Source: Yponomeuta sedellus
Lineage: Eukaryota > Arthropoda > Insecta > Lepidoptera > Yponomeutidae
DNA length: 64,000 bases
Direction: 5' to 3'
Assembly (NCBI GenBank): GCA_934045075.1
Contig: OW203736.1
Location: forward strand, 1,098,591-1,162,590
Part shown: piece after piece, positions 51,036 through 61,411 of the stretch
How positions within the stretch are numbered: position 1 is the first letter of the stretch
How the letters are laid out: each line of letters begins with the position of its first letter
Notes under the pieces: generated by a model
Seen by the model: the letters and a program-made list of their open reading frames with translations, nothing else
What the model was told of the DNA's origin: nothing
Database searches by the model: none
Made by a program: the position numbers and the translations under genes

Positions 51036-51215
51036 TCCCAAAGGTTACTTTGCTAAATTCCACCAAAAATCCCACAAGCACCATGCGGTTAGTTAATGCA
51101 CCGCCCTCCCTCCGACTTTTTCCAGCAGAAGCAAGACAAGAACACACCACCACCGACACCAGTACTTGTGTAAGAAAATACGCCACGCGTTTCGCCTCTA
51201 ACACGAGGCATCCTC
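51036..51215 (-). repeat. Foldback-family repeat, reversed
   Basis: GTTACTTTGCTAAATTCCAC to GCGTTTCGCCTCTAACACGA. Only one arm plus loop. Confidence 0.65.
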
Positions 51216-51324
51216 GGGCTCACAAATGCCTCTAATCTGCCGATGCTGTTTTTATTTTAATCGAGTCCCTTGAAATATGACCATGGATGTTAGCACGACA
51301 AGAACATGTTGTCTGAGAAATAAC

Positions 51325-51530
51325 ATACCATTTATATACAGGCACATACATTGCTTCTGGCCCACACTAGGATACCCTGTGTCGTGGGAACAAGAAACAG
51401 CGACATCACAAACATGTAAACATCCAAGACCTGGACTTTTTTTTTTTTGTTTCCAGTCGGGATTCGAACCCGGGACCTCTTGCATGGTAGGCAGACGCGC
51501 TACCGCTACGCCACAGAGGTCTTCGTATAA
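51325..51530 (-). mobile_element. tSINE (GTGGCGTAGCGG head), minus strand
   Basis: Minus strand: GACCTCTGTGGCGTAGCGGT, CTGCCTACCATGCAAGAGGT, CCGGGTTCGAATCCCGAC, A-run, CCAGGTCTTGGATGTTTACA, body to GCAATGTATGTGCC. Confidence 0.84.
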
Positions 51531-51559
51531 CTTCCACACAACACGATCACTTGTCAGGG

Positions 51560-51830
51560 GGCGAGTCTCTAGAATGCATAGTTTTTCAATAGAGTCACAC
51601 TAGCCCGTTAATGGTCGTCTCATTCACACTACCGGTAGTCTAGTAACCAATCGCATTGTAATGGTAGGTATAACACGTGCTACTAAGATCGGCTCCTCGC
51701 ACGGTTCGTTTTCTTCGCGAGAGATGCCTGTTCATTTAATTTGCGCGGGTTATCCCCCTGGAATGACATTGTACTGCTTTTCCTTTGTAGACTACCAAAT
51801 TGAGGCAAATAACAACCATTATAACAACAT
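51560..51830. repeat. E-family dispersed repeat
   Basis: Longest E copy, AGAATGCATAGTTTTTCAAT to GGCAAATAACAACCATTATA. No ORF or obvious terminal repeats; its edge meets a Helitron-like element. Confidence 0.6.
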
Positions 51831-51835
51831 AACAA

Positions 51836-52008
51836 CCATATAAAAATGAATCCCTGAATGTGTTGGTAAGCGCAAATCTCTCGAGCAGCTGAACCGATTT
51901 CGCTAATTCTTTTTTTATAATATTCTTTCAAGTACGAGGATGGTTTTACGGAGAGGAAAAAATCAAAAAATCGGTGGTAGGCGGTACGAAGTTCGCTGGG
52001 TCGGCTAG
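51836..52008 (+). mobile_element. Helitron-like element (Lep1 type)
   Basis: AAAAATGAATCCCTGAATGT, AAATCTCTCGAGCAGCTGAA, then GGCGGTACGAAGTTCGC and CTAG followed by T. The exact 5' start is unclear. Confidence 0.72.
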
Positions 52009-52029
52009 TTGTAAATAAAAAAAGGAAAT

Positions 52030-52105
52030 TACACAGATATTTCTTAAACAAAGAGTACAGACGGCGGCCTTATCACTAAAAGTGATCTCTTCCAGACAAC
52101 CTTAG
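52030..52105 (-). mobile_element. P-family LINE 3' tail
   Basis: GACGGCGGCCTTATCACTAA, then GTGATCTCTTCCAGACAACC. Confidence 0.55.
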
Positions 52106-52109
52106 CCAT

Positions 52110-52205
52110 TAGACTCTAGGGTCTGGTCTCAAACTAGGATACCCTGTGCTATGGTAACGGTAAAGACGTCACAAACATGAAAATGCACCTCGGTCTGAAC
52201 CGAGG
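52110..52205 (-). mobile_element. tSINE body fragment, minus strand
   Basis: GGTCTCAAACTAGGATACCC, then CACAAACATGAAAATGCACC. Confidence 0.5.
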
Positions 52206-52209
52206 CCAT

Positions 52210-52755
52210 TACATAGTTATTTATATGTCGACTTCTAATAATACCTACATACTTGGCTCGCTCTTTTTTAGACGGATGGTAAAAACATGAACTTGTGGTT
52301 TTGGCCGAATACTTAGTCGAATAAAAAAGGTCCTAAAGATATAATTAGGTGTTTTTATTCGGGCTTACCGATGACGCTCAGAAATAGTGGTTTTGGCAAA
52401 AACTTAAACAGTTTTTGATACCTGTCTGTTAGCTTTAAGAACATACCTCGGCTACTATCGGATAGAATCGGATATATTCATGTCATAGAAATATCGGAAC
52501 TAATATGACACTTAATTTCACATAACTTTTAAAACTAATGAAGAAAAGTTTTATACAGAGCAGGAAGTACACTCGTGTGCTTTCGGCGAAAACCGAAGCG
52601 TACTCTAGAGCCCGAGGTACCTATGTTATAAAAGCTAACATACTGTACATCCATTGGAAAGGATTCTTTGCTAGAGGCTTTGATTTAGCGAACTGGTTTT
52701 AAATCCGTCAACGAATGAACCGCTTTATTCCGAACTCAGTAAACGTCATAACTTC
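52210..52755. other. No feature recognised
   Basis: AT-rich; two similar GGTTTTGGC-containing blocks (52,300 and 52,390) hint at an old duplication. Confidence 0.3.
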
Positions 52756-52759
52756 AGCT

Positions 52760-52885
52760 CTACTTTCATCATCATCTATCCACCGCTGCCCACTGCTGGG
52801 TATACCTAGGCATTTTCCTGTAAATGCCATCACTCATGGTCCTTTTCCATCCGCGTCCACGTAACTTCCACCAGCACAACTACCT
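52760..52885 (-). mobile_element. RTE-c LINE 3' end, decayed
   Basis: Minus strand ends CCCAGCAGTGGGCAGCGGTG, then TGATGATGATGA; the coding frame is broken. Confidence 0.55.
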
Positions 52886-53129
52886 ACATCGTCTGACAGT
52901 ACTAAGCGCCAGTTTCTTAATCCAGTTCTGTCTCGCTCTTTGCTGAGAAATTCGAAGAAACAGCACTACAGTTATGTATTACTTAGCGAAATTATGAATT
53001 CTGAAACTAGCCCTAAGACACGGAAACCCGAAACAGTCTCAGCACTCAATGCAACGCGCTCAACCCGTCACTCGTCAAATGAAACAACACACAAAAAACG
53101 TAACGAAAAATGTAAGAACTGGCTAAACA

Positions 53130-53441
53130 TCCGCCACCGCAGGAATGCCCACATCTTGACGCTCCTCTATGGCGTCCTTCACGATCCGACTCCTCCCCCC
53201 ATTATCTCCGCGAACGTTTCGCCTCACGCCTCCGCGCGAGGTCGCCTTCAGCGCCCATGCAAAGATTTACTCCTTGAAATCCCAGAGCATAATACGGCAG
53301 GCTATTCGAGTTCCTTTTCCGTGACAGCGGTGCGTCTGTGGAACGCGCTGTGCCGCTATATTCGCCAGGCTCCGTCAGTCGGCGTCTTTAAGAGTAGAGT
53401 GCAGGAACACTATCTACATATTCAGAACACTAAAATGTAAT
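53130..53441 (+). pseudogene. LINE C-terminus (Jockey/CR1-like)
   Basis: Codons from RRNAHILTLLYGVLHDPTPP through LLLEIPEHNTAGYSSSFSVT and AVRLWNALCRYIRQAPSVGV to FKSRVQEHYLHI, ending with TAA. The order RR...L...I/VL...IP.H.T..Y..SF.V.AVRLWN.L...IR...S...FK is the usual end of Jockey/CR1-type RT ORFs. The open frame extends upstream to 52,940, but that part shows no LINE character. Confidence 0.72.
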
Positions 53442-53624
53442 TCCATTCGTAAGTATGTAAACATACATTATGAAGTCTATTTATATGTTTATGGAGTCCA
53501 TCTATTCATCTTTATTTTTATTTTCATTGATTTTTATTTCGTCTTCCAAGGACATATCAATGAGTCTACCAAACCTCTTCGTTGATGCGAAAATAATTGA
53601 AACGCTAACAGGTTGTGTTTTTAG

Positions 53625-54148
53625 GGTTCCGTACCTCAAAAGGAAAAAACGGAACCCTTATAGGATCACTTTGTTGTCCGTCTGTCCGTCCGTCCGTCCG
53701 TCTGTCAAGACCCTTTTTCTCAGGAACGCGTGGAGGTATGAAGCTGAAATTTATATCAATTACTCAGGTCTACTGTCCCTTGAAGCTGTGAAAAAATCAA
53801 ACTTCTAAGCCAACGCAATCAAAAGATACAGCCGTTTATGCCGCAAATTTTCGACACTTGCAAGGGAATCAAAACCTACGGGGTGCTTCCCGTGAACTCA
53901 GAATCTTGAAATTTGGTACGAAGCAACGTCTTATAGCATAGATAAAGGAAAAATTACGAAAACCATAAATTTTTAGTTACATCACATAATATATTTTTTT
54001 TAATAATTTTAAACTTACTACCCATTTCCTCATAAACGCGTAGAGGTATTAAATTGAAATTCATACCAAATACTCAGGTCTATAATACAGGTTTGTACGG
54101 AACCCTCGGTGCGCGAGTCTGACTCGCACTTGGCCGGTTTTTTTTACG
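53625..54148 (+). repeat. H-family lepidopteran repeat, near-complete
   Basis: GGGTTCCGTACCTCAAAAGG, a GTCCGTCTGTCCGTCCGTCC run, CTCAGGAACGCGTGGAGGTA, then GGTGCGCGAGTCTGACTCGC and ACTTGGCCGGTTTTTTTTAC. A second GCGTAGAGGTATTAAA block (54,040) shows an internal partial duplication. Confidence 0.75.
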
Positions 54149-54169
54149 TTGCCTGCGAGGAAACCTGAG

Positions 54170-54240
54170 TGTCGTGTTCAAATACCTCGGCGCTTGAAAT
54201 TGCCAATCCGCGGTGAGCACGCGCCGTTATTAAAGTTAGC
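54170..54240. mobile_element. tSINE body fragment
   Basis: GCGCTTGAAATTGCCAATCC, then GGTGAGCACGCGCCGTTATT. Confidence 0.4.
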
Positions 54241-54352
54241 AAAAGTGCGTTTATTGCGACCAACAATAGAAGAAGTTTGATAAAAGGAGAAATTACATGT
54301 TTCGTAGTTGGCGACAAAAGATGTGCGCTCAGCAGAAGCATTATTCCCTAAT

Positions 54353-54418
54353 GATGGCACAACGTGGCACTCTTTAGGGTAGGGCTATGTCCAGCAATGG
54401 ACTAGTATAGCCTGACAA
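54353..54418 (+). mobile_element. RTE-b terminal fragment
   Basis: GTGGCACTCTTTAGGGTAGG, GCTATGTCCAGCAATGGACT, AGTATAGCCTGA. Confidence 0.55.
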
Positions 54419-54615
54419 CAGTATGTGCCGCCAGAGACAAAACAATGCCTTTAGACGACGCTGTTTTTCAGCACCCTACTTAAAAACATAAATACAAACT
54501 AGTTCCTAATCCTAAATACAAATTAATAACTGTGACATTGAGCTGTCCAGTGATTTAAACTAACACACTGCATTTTCAACAGCCGTCTAATTATTTTAAT
54601 ATAATTATATTTCTT

Positions 54616-55302
54616 AGATTAGAGGCGAAAGAGTGGAACAAGTAAAAGAATTTGTCTATTTGGGGAGCCTGTTTACAAGGGATGGAAAGTGTGAAGGTGA
54701 TATAGAAAGAAGAGTAGGTAAAAGCGGGAAATTGTGTAAGCGGTGCCTTGCACTCCATTGTGTGCAGTCGAAACATCTCCAAAAGAGCTAGATTGGCTAT
54801 TCATAGTGGCGTGCTGGTCCCAACACTTATGTATGGTGGCGAGACTTGGGTGTGGCAAAAGAAGCAAGAAAGTAGAATTAATGCAGTTGAAATGAGGTCC
54901 TTAAGAAGTATGTGTAGTGTTACTTTGAATGACAGGATACGCAATAGTCTGATTAGAGAACGTTGTGGACTGAAAGAGGATGTAGTGACTAGAATTGAGA
55001 CAGGAATGTTGCGTTGGTTTTGACATGTGGAGAGAATGAAGGAAGAAAGATTGACGAAACAAATATATATTGCGAATGTGAGTGGAAGGGCTGTTAAGGG
55101 ACGTCCCAGACGGACTTACATCGACCAAATAGGGGATGTATTAGCAAAGGAAAAGATAAAAAGTACCCGGAACCGGCGTGCGTGCATGCAACGACTTATG
55201 AACGTTGATGAAGCGAAGGTGATCTGTCAGGTTCGTGGCAAGTGGCAGTCCCTGGTCTCTGCCTACCCCTCTGGGATACAGGCGTGAGGTTATGTATGTA
55301 TG
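54616..55302 (+). mobile_element. RTE-a LINE 3' end, longest copy, with frameshift and stop
   Basis: The frame starts RGERVEQVKEFVYLGSLFTR and DGKCEGDIERRVGK (the end of the RT domain, YLGS motif). It shifts near 54,720 to SGALHSIVCSRNISKRARLA, then PTLMYGGETWVWQKKQ. TGA at 55,021 replaces the Gly of FGHV. It resumes ERMKEERLTKQIYIANVSG to LVSAYPSGIQA and stop, with GTTATGTATGTATG tail. Non-functional, but the best source for an RTE-a consensus. Confidence 0.85.
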
Positions 55303-55410
55303 TAATTATATTTCTTTTATTGAAGCCAGGTTGTGTGTGTGTGTATTAACCCTATACCCTCTCTCTGAGAGAAGTCATGTACCTTGCAACGGAACTTAAG
55401 TAGGCTAACA
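55303..55410 (+). mobile_element. tSINE tail-like piece
   Basis: ATTAACCCTATACCCTCTCT, then GAGAGAAGTCATGTACCTTG, as in the tSINE end with its CT run. Confidence 0.35.
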
Positions 55411-55555
55411 TTACCTAACGCCTGTATCCCATAGGGGTAGGCAGAGACCAGGGACTGCCACTTGCCATGATCCTCACAGATCACTTTCGCTTCATCAACG
55501 TTCAGTAGGTTTTGGGTACTTTTTTTCATGCCCTTTGCTAAAACATCCCCTAATT
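55411..55555 (-). mobile_element. RTE-a LINE 3' end, minus strand
   Basis: CTAACGCCTGTATCCCATAG to CTAAAACATCCCCTAATTGA with the RRACM part deleted. It lies 110 bases from the plus-strand copy, so the two face each other 3' end to 3' end. Confidence 0.72.
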
Positions 55556-55559
55556 GATC

Positions 55560-56134
55560 GAAGAATGCCCGCCATTTTTATGTAGCCTATGGAGGTACAG
55601 TGCTACACAAGAAATAAGTCTCGCGGATGTACCTGCGCAGATGACCAAATTTTGGATGTGCGGCAAGTTGATCGATCAATCGGTTAGTTTCATTTTATGG
55701 CAGGCCGCGCGCCTTTGTTGCTATTGGTTGATTCAACGTCATCGATGCAGGTGACTATTAGTTTGGCAATATTAGCGTGAGCGAAATAGGTAGCGCTACT
55801 GCGGCAATCAATTCTGCATTTAACCGTATCGGTTAAAGATCATGTTAAATGTACTTATAGCTTCGGGTACTTTCGTTACACTTCTTCCTAGTCTGCGCGA
55901 ACGAAGATTCCCGAAGGGACTTTTATGATGTGTAGTACTGTAAATAGGTTTAAAAAAATTAGCTTATATCTCTTTACGTATCACCACAGGGCACAGGTCG
56001 TCTCTCAGAGAGATACCGTATAATAATATTATTATATATTGTAAGCGCATGCAGTCTATGGCTTGTGGAGCATGTTATGCTACCTACCACGACCACGACA
56101 CATTTTCTTATTTACTTTACGTTAAATATTCTTC
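55560..56134. other. No feature recognised
   Basis: An open plus frame to 55,754 has no support. A tSINE trace (GGCACAGGTCGTCTCTCAGA) is near 55,990. Confidence 0.3.
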
Positions 56135-56398
56135 TCCTTCTTCAGGCTATATTTGTCCACTGCTGAACATAGCCCTCCCCTAATGAGCACCATAGCGCAA
56201 GGTTGTGCCATAATTGGGGGTAATCCCCACGCTGGGCATGCGGATTGGGGATCGCAGTTTAGTGGAATTGTACTGCAGGGGGCGTTGCTGCCCACCCCCC
56301 GGTTTGTGTCCCTTAGTCGCCATATACTGTGTGTGGTGTCGGCCTAGAGAATAGCACCAACTCAAATACTCCCCGCGGGTGTCGTAAAAGGTGACGTT
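56135..56398 (-). mobile_element. Internally deleted LINE derivative, minus strand
   Basis: CTTCTTCAGGCTATATTTGT (RTE-b end), CACCATAGCGCAAGGTTGTG, then GGTAATCCCCACGCTGGGCA to CGGGTGTCGTAAAAGGTGAC. Same join as 35,463 and 36,161, with a rearrangement near CATATACTGTGTGTGGTGTC. Confidence 0.72.
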
Positions 56399-56427
56399 AC
56401 ATATTATTAATAAAAAATCGATACTTA

Positions 56428-56683
56428 TCGATATCAACCCTTGTAATGTCCCCACTGCTGGGGCACGGGTCTCTTCCCGCATTGCAGGAAGGTTAGGCCA
56501 TACTCCACCTCGGACCCAATTCCGGGTTGGTGGAGGATTGTAAGACAGTGCCGGGCCTTACTGTTGATAATTTCTGATCAAGCTACCCATAAGGCCTCTA
56601 ACATGGCTTAACGACTGCCATCACATGACAGCCAGCACCAACGGCTTAACGTGCCTTGCAAAACACGGAAGTGCTCGGAAATA
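56428..56683 (-). mobile_element. S5-I SINE, minus strand, head-truncated
   Basis: CGATATCAACCCTTGTAATG to AAAACACGGAAGTGCTCGGA; 5S boxes missing. Confidence 0.83.
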
Positions 56684-56689
56684 TAAACT

Positions 56690-57110
56690 GTACTATTATA
56701 GTTTTGACGTTCTACGAATGTTTAGCTTATAAAACGAATTTTTAGTTTATAAACAGAATCAAGTAATAAACACATCACATGTTCTTAATATTTGATATAT
56801 CTTTGCCAATTGCAATCTTGTTGACATTTGATATCATTATCATAACTTCAGTCGACAGTTTTTGTATATTTGAATTGTCACATTTTTTATACCTATTAAT
56901 TTAAAGGTACATAATTACTAAGTTTATTTGTCACGCAATTCATATTACCAATAAATTAAGTCTACCTATGTCTACACACAAAGTATTTGTCAATAGGCCA
57001 CCAATCGTAATCATACCCCGTGTAATGCAATACCTAGTATGTTTTAGTATCGCTAATAACCACTTGCAATACACAAATTAAAAAAAATCATTTTCAATTT
57101 TAAGTTTTTC
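56690..57110. other. No feature recognised
   Basis: Very AT-rich, no repeat or exon support. Confidence 0.35.
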
Positions 57111-57111
57111 T

Positions 57112-57260
57112 TAGCGCTTGCTGCCAATCCGCGGTGGACACGCGTGGTAATTAAGCCCATACTCGCTCTCTCTTTCTCTCTCTATCTGTCTCTCTTTCTC
57201 TCTCTCTCTCTCCCTCTCCCTCTCTCTCTCTCTTCGAGAAAGCCTGCATAAAAAGTCATT
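57112..57260 (+). mobile_element. tSINE body with expanded CT run
   Basis: GCGCTTGCTGCCAATCCGCG, GGTAATTAAGCCCATACTCG, about 70 bases of CT-rich repeat (57,164-57,234), then CGAGAAAGCCTGCATAAAAA. Confidence 0.6.
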
Positions 57261-57471
57261 CACATTGACTTAACTTACATTTTCCGATAGGTGCATTTTG
57301 CGAAAGGTGTACGTATATTTTACAAAAACAATAACATTCCGTGTGGTACATTTTGCGAATGGTACGTATTCCGACTGAGCCCTGCAGGTTTGCTAAAGGT
57401 CATTCGAATGGTGGCGTGGTTAAAAACAGTTTAAATCATCGATACAGAAGAAACATTCATACATACGAGTA

Positions 57472-57548
57472 CATACATAACCTCACGCCTGTATCCCAGA
57501 GGGGTAGGCAGAGGCCAGGTACTGCCACTTGCCACGATCCTGACAGAT
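57472..57548 (-). mobile_element. RTE-a LINE 3' end, minus strand
   Basis: TACATACATAACCTCACGCC to GCCACGATCCTGACAGATCT. Confidence 0.7.
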
Positions 57549-57567
57549 CTTCTGACAGAAGAAACAG

Positions 57568-58075
57568 TTTTTATTTTACCGCTTTTCCGACCCACCAAGG
57601 TTTCATCATCATCAACCCATTACGTCCCCACCGAGGGGTACGGGTCTCTTCCCTGAGGAAGGTATAGGCCATACTCCACCACGGGCGCCAAGTCCGGGTT
57701 GGTGGAGGATTGTAAGGCAGTGCGGGCTTTACTGTAAGAAGTTATCAAGCCGCCCGTAAGGCCTCTGACATGGCTTAACGACTGCCATTACGTGACAGCC
57801 AGCACCAATGGCTTAGCGCGCCTTACGAAGCACGGAACATGACATTACATAAGAAATAACATGTACAAAGGCGAGCGTATCGCTGTAAGAGATTTCTTCT
57901 AGTAAAAATCTTACAGTAAGACTGGCCACTAGTCTTGCAAGGCTCACCAATCCGGACTTGGCCCCGTGGTGGAGTATGGCCTATTCCTTCCTCAGGGAAG
58001 AGACCCGTGCCCCTCGGTGGGGACATAATGGGCTGATGATGATGAAACCTTTGTGAGTCGGAGAAGCGGTAAAAA
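57568..58075. mobile_element. Inverted duplication containing S5-II SINEs
   Basis: Outer arms TTTTTATTTTACCGCTTTTC (57,568) and GAGAAGCGGTAAAAACGCGG (58,056) are inverted. Next come S5-II copies, minus (57,607-57,836) and plus (57,900-58,045), facing each other through TTTCATCATCATCAACCC / GATGATGATGAAACC. The plus copy lacks its head. Arms include at least 30 bases outside the SINE. Confidence 0.8.
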
Positions 58076-58204
58076 CGCGGTTTCTAGGTTATGAATTAAT
58101 TAAATTACAAGTTGTATACGAAGTCTTATTAGGTACTGTTAATGTAACTTCAACACTGACAGACTCGCGTGTTTGATGTATGATATCATTCGTAAACAGG
58201 TTTC

Positions 58205-58330
58205 TTTTCATCACACGTTGGCCTCAGCCTACGTAATGAGATGATTTATACAGCGTCCAGTGGCCCCTTCACTCACACTAGATGGGTGAAGGGACCACTC
58301 GGACCACTCGCTGAAGCGCCTGTGACATTG
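58205..58330 (+). repeat. J-family dispersed repeat
   Basis: ACGTAATGAGATGATTTATA to GACCACTCGGACCACTCGCT with a small duplicated CGGACCACT. Confidence 0.62.
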
Positions 58331-58469
58331 TTTTTAAGGCTGACATTCAGAGACAAATCCCAAGTTCACGCTTAGAGCAGTCTTAGCAAAGTAAACTAAA
58401 GTCATACTTAGTAAAGCGCCGAAATTTTGTAGGCTTAGGCTCGTCATCCATACCGCAATGTTTGAAAAC

Positions 58470-58912
58470 GAAAGTTTTCAACGAGTGCGTCCTACCTTTT
58501 ATGTATGACCTACGGAGCCGAGACGAAAGGGCTGGTCCACAAGTTCAAAGTCGCTCAGCGAGCTATGCTCGGAGTTTCTCTGAAGGATAGGATTCGTAAC
58601 GAATGCATCCAACAGAGAACCAAAGTTATCGACATAGCTAAGAGAATCAGCAAGCTGAAGTGGCAGTGGGCTGGCCATATCTCGCGAAGAATCGACAACC
58701 GTTGGAGCAAACGTGTTCTTGAGTGGAGACCGCGACTCGGCAAACGTAGTGTAGGACGTGCTCCGATCAGGTGGGATGACGATCTGCGAAAAACTGCCGG
58801 CAGATGCTGGATGCGGCAAGCTGAAGACAGGGCGCTATGGCGCTCATTAGGAGAGGGCTATGTCCAGCAGTGGACTACATAATATAGCCTGAAGAAGAAG
58901 AAGGCTTCGACT
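58470..58912 (+). mobile_element. RTE-b LINE 3' end, longest copy
   Basis: Opens FNECVLPFM, then a 4-base insertion; the next frame MTYGAETKGLVHKFKVAQRA, MLGVSLKDRIRNECIQQRTK, DIAKRISKLKWQWAGHISRR, GKRSVGRAPIRWDDDLRKTA, RCWMRQAEDRALWRSLGEGY, VQQWTT, stop. The ETW.LT stretch normally after AE is deleted. Tail is GAAGAAGAAG. Typical post-RT domain of RTE LINEs. Confidence 0.84.
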
Positions 58913-58914
58913 GT

Positions 58915-59135
58915 GTTACTCTTTATTTTACGTTGCGTCACGTTGTATGTATTGTATTCACACTGCGTCCCAAATAGTGCCGTAAGTCAGCCTTAAGTCC
59001 GATGTTACTACTTAAACTGCTATTATAATTCTTTTATACTGCTAATGTACAGCCATAGTGAACTTAAGGCTGTCTAATTTGTGCCCAAACTGGTTCTATT
59101 AGAGCATTATAGAAAGCTATACAACTCTTATACAA
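58915..59135. other. No feature recognised
   Basis: AT-rich spacer. Confidence 0.3.
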
Positions 59136-59416
59136 AAAACCTATTTAGAGGCTAAAAATTCCACCCATGCCGGGATTCGAACCCGCGACCTCTGGCTATC
59201 TGTGCCAGCGCTCTTTCCAACTAAGCTAATGGGCGACTCACCGGCGTCAGTGAAATTTCGAACTTCCTTACACTATTCTCTGTATTACGTATAGGCAGCG
59301 ACATCTGGCTGAAGTAAATTGCATCACTTACAGCCCCGAGTACCTACTTTGCAGTTAGGTTTTTACATCGGAATGATATCGCTGTACCCACATGATTAAA
59401 CTATTTTTATTTTTAA
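59136..59416 (-). mobile_element. TL element, minus strand, full monomer
   Basis: CCTATTTAGAGGCTAAAAAT, GGGATTCGAACCC, TTTCCAACTAAGCTAATGGG, leader to CCCACATGATTAAACTATTT. No clear target duplication seen. Confidence 0.85.
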
Positions 59417-59444
59417 TAACCTAGAAATGTAGAATTCATTGGTA

Positions 59445-59530
59445 CATTGGTTAAGAACCCACGACCTTCCAATTGAGAAGCCGTCGTCCTACACCGCTCC
59501 GCTACTACCGCTTCATCCTCTCACAAATAG
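59445..59530 (-). mobile_element. tSINE head, minus strand
   Basis: Minus strand: GCGGTAGTAGCGGAGCGGTG, CTTCTCAATTGGAAGGTCGT, GGGTTCTTAACC (B box mutated). Confidence 0.6.
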
Positions 59531-59559
59531 CGTGTGGCATTGCTACTACTTTTGTTACT

Positions 59560-59765
59560 GTCGTTGATGGCAGTCGTTAAGCCAAGTCAGAGGCCTTAGG
59601 GCGGCTTGAAAACTTCTGACAGTAAGACTTCGGCTGTGCCGCCACTATTCTTGCAAGCAAGCCTCCACCAATCTGGACTTCGCCCCCGTGGTGTAGTACG
59701 GCCTATACCTTTCTCAGGGAAGAGATCCGTGCCCCTCGGTGGGGACACAATGGGTTGAAATCTAT
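59560..59765 (+). mobile_element. S5-II SINE, 5'-truncated
   Basis: GTTGATGGCAGTCGTTAAGC to GGTGGGGACACAATGGGTTG. Confidence 0.8.
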
Positions 59766-59844
59766 TCTGATCTATAAAGTATACTGTAAGTCAGAATCGA
59801 AAAAGACTTAAAAACTGTCTGTTTCGTTTGTCTAGACTTGATAC

Positions 59845-60075
59845 CGTCTAATTACTATGCCGGTGGTCTTGTGTTTGATTCTCACTGGGGGCCGGCGGCG
59901 TCCATTTGTACAAATGACCGGCGGTCTGGATGTATTTCCATGTTTGTGTGTCCGTGCCTAGTTGCCGTAGCATAAGGTATCCTAGTTTGGGACCAGAGGG
60001 TACCAAGTACCAAGTGAATGTACGCACCTGTCCACTGCTGCTATTTTCGGTTCTGCTGCCGAATCGACAGCAAGG
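59845..60075 (+). mobile_element. tSINE, head decayed
   Basis: TGCCGGTGGTCTTGTGTTTG, GGTCTGGATGTATTTCCATG, ATAAGGTATCCTAGTTTGGG, CCAAGTGAATGTACGCACCT. Confidence 0.68.
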
Positions 60076-60079
60076 CTCT

Positions 60080-60585
60080 AGTAAGAACAGTATGCCCTTA
60101 TCGATAACTAGATGCTGCCCGCGACTTCGTCTGCGAAGGATTAGTATAGTATGTATACTCGTAGTATGGAGGTTACTATTATTATGAAAGGCAAACATTC
60201 CTACCAAAGCTGTCCAAGTTCTGTAACTAATGTCACGTTACAAGAAGTGTTTGTACATAAATAAATTATCTTCGACATAGTCGGATAACAAAAGCTCTTG
60301 GAAGAAGTAATTTTTCCTCTCCATATTTTTTAAATACTGTTGTTACATATCAAAGAAGATGATACTACTTACGCAACAAGCCCTACTTATGTGCAATCAA
60401 GTTATTACCTTATTCCAGGGGTACTCAAACTTGTTAAGTGCACGAGACACTGACAGGTTTAAACAAGGATGCTTTACAAAACCTCAAAGTTTAAATGTCC
60501 GTGATTATTATTATTATTAAGTAATCTGTGGTTACTTAATTTTTTCATTTCATATATATATTTTTTTTATTTATAATCAATTTGG
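60080..60585. other. No feature recognised
   Basis: AT-rich with a (ATT)n stretch near 60,507 and a short inverted AAGTAATC/GGTTACTTAA. Confidence 0.35.
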
Positions 60586-60598
60586 ATAGTTTACATTA

Positions 60599-61411
60599 TT
60601 ACACTATTTTTATTTTTAATGCACTAACCCGTGCTAAGGAACAAATTTAAAAACCTATTTAGAGGCTAAAAATTTCACCCATGCCGGGATTCGAACCCGC
60701 AACCTCTGGCTATCCGTACCAGCGCTCTACCAATTGAGCCAATGGGCGACTCACGGCATCAGTGAAATTTCGAACCTCTTTACAATATTCTCTGTATTAC
60801 GTACAGGCAGCGACATCTGACTTAAGCAAATTGCATTACTTACAGCCCCGACCACCTACTTTGCAGTTAGGTTTAACATCGGAACGATATCACTGTACCC
60901 ACATGATTACACTATTTTTATTTTTAATGCACTAACCCGTGCTAAGGAACAAATTTAAAAACCTATTTAGAGGCTAAAAATTTCACCCATGCCGGGATTC
61001 GAACCCGCAACCTCTGGCTATCCGTACCAGCGCTCTACCAATTGAGCCAATGGGCGACTCACGGCATCAGTGAAATTTCGAACCTCTTTACAATATTCTC
61101 TGTATTACGTACAGGCAGCGACATCTGACTTAAGCAAATTGCATTACTTACAGCCCCGACCACCTACTTTGCAGTTAGGTTTAACATCGGAACGATATCA
61201 CTGTACCCACATGATTACACTATTTTTATTTTTAATGCACTAACCCGTGCTAAGGAACAAATTTAAAAACCTATTTAGAGGCTAAAAATTTCACCCATGC
61301 CGGGATTCGAACCCGCAACCTCTGGCTATCCGTACCACTGGTACGGATAGCCAGAGGTTGCGGGTTCGAATCCCGGCATGGGTGAAATTTTTAGCCTCTA
61401 AATAGGTTTTT
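60599..61411. mobile_element. TL tandem array (308-bp period) ending in a 147-bp palindrome
   Basis: One duplication, TAGTTTACATTA, at 60587-60598 and 61412-61423, flanks all. Two identical-looking minus units start at 60,601 and 60,909 (period 308). A third from 61,217 runs only to the anticodon arm and snaps back at C61338 into a plus core and tail. 61,265-61,337 and 61,339-61,411 are exact reverse complements (73-base arms, 1-base centre). Four tRNA-like B boxes are present. Confidence 0.92.

Noticed and set aside
52940..53130. N-terminal part of the 166-codon frame as a host gene
   Set aside because: Only the part from 53,130 on resembles a protein, and that is a LINE C-terminus; the upstream extension has no recognisable content.
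60599..61411. CRISPR-like array (308-bp regular repeats)
   Set aside because: The repeats are 308 bp with no unique spacers, lie in a eukaryotic genome, and are TL units.
60599..61411. Hammerhead ribozyme in TL tandem units (as in retrozymes and some Penelope-like repeats)
   Set aside because: CTGATG and GAAA occur close together (CGAAATTTCACTGATGCCGG), but their order and spacing cannot form the three stems, and CTGATGA is not complete.
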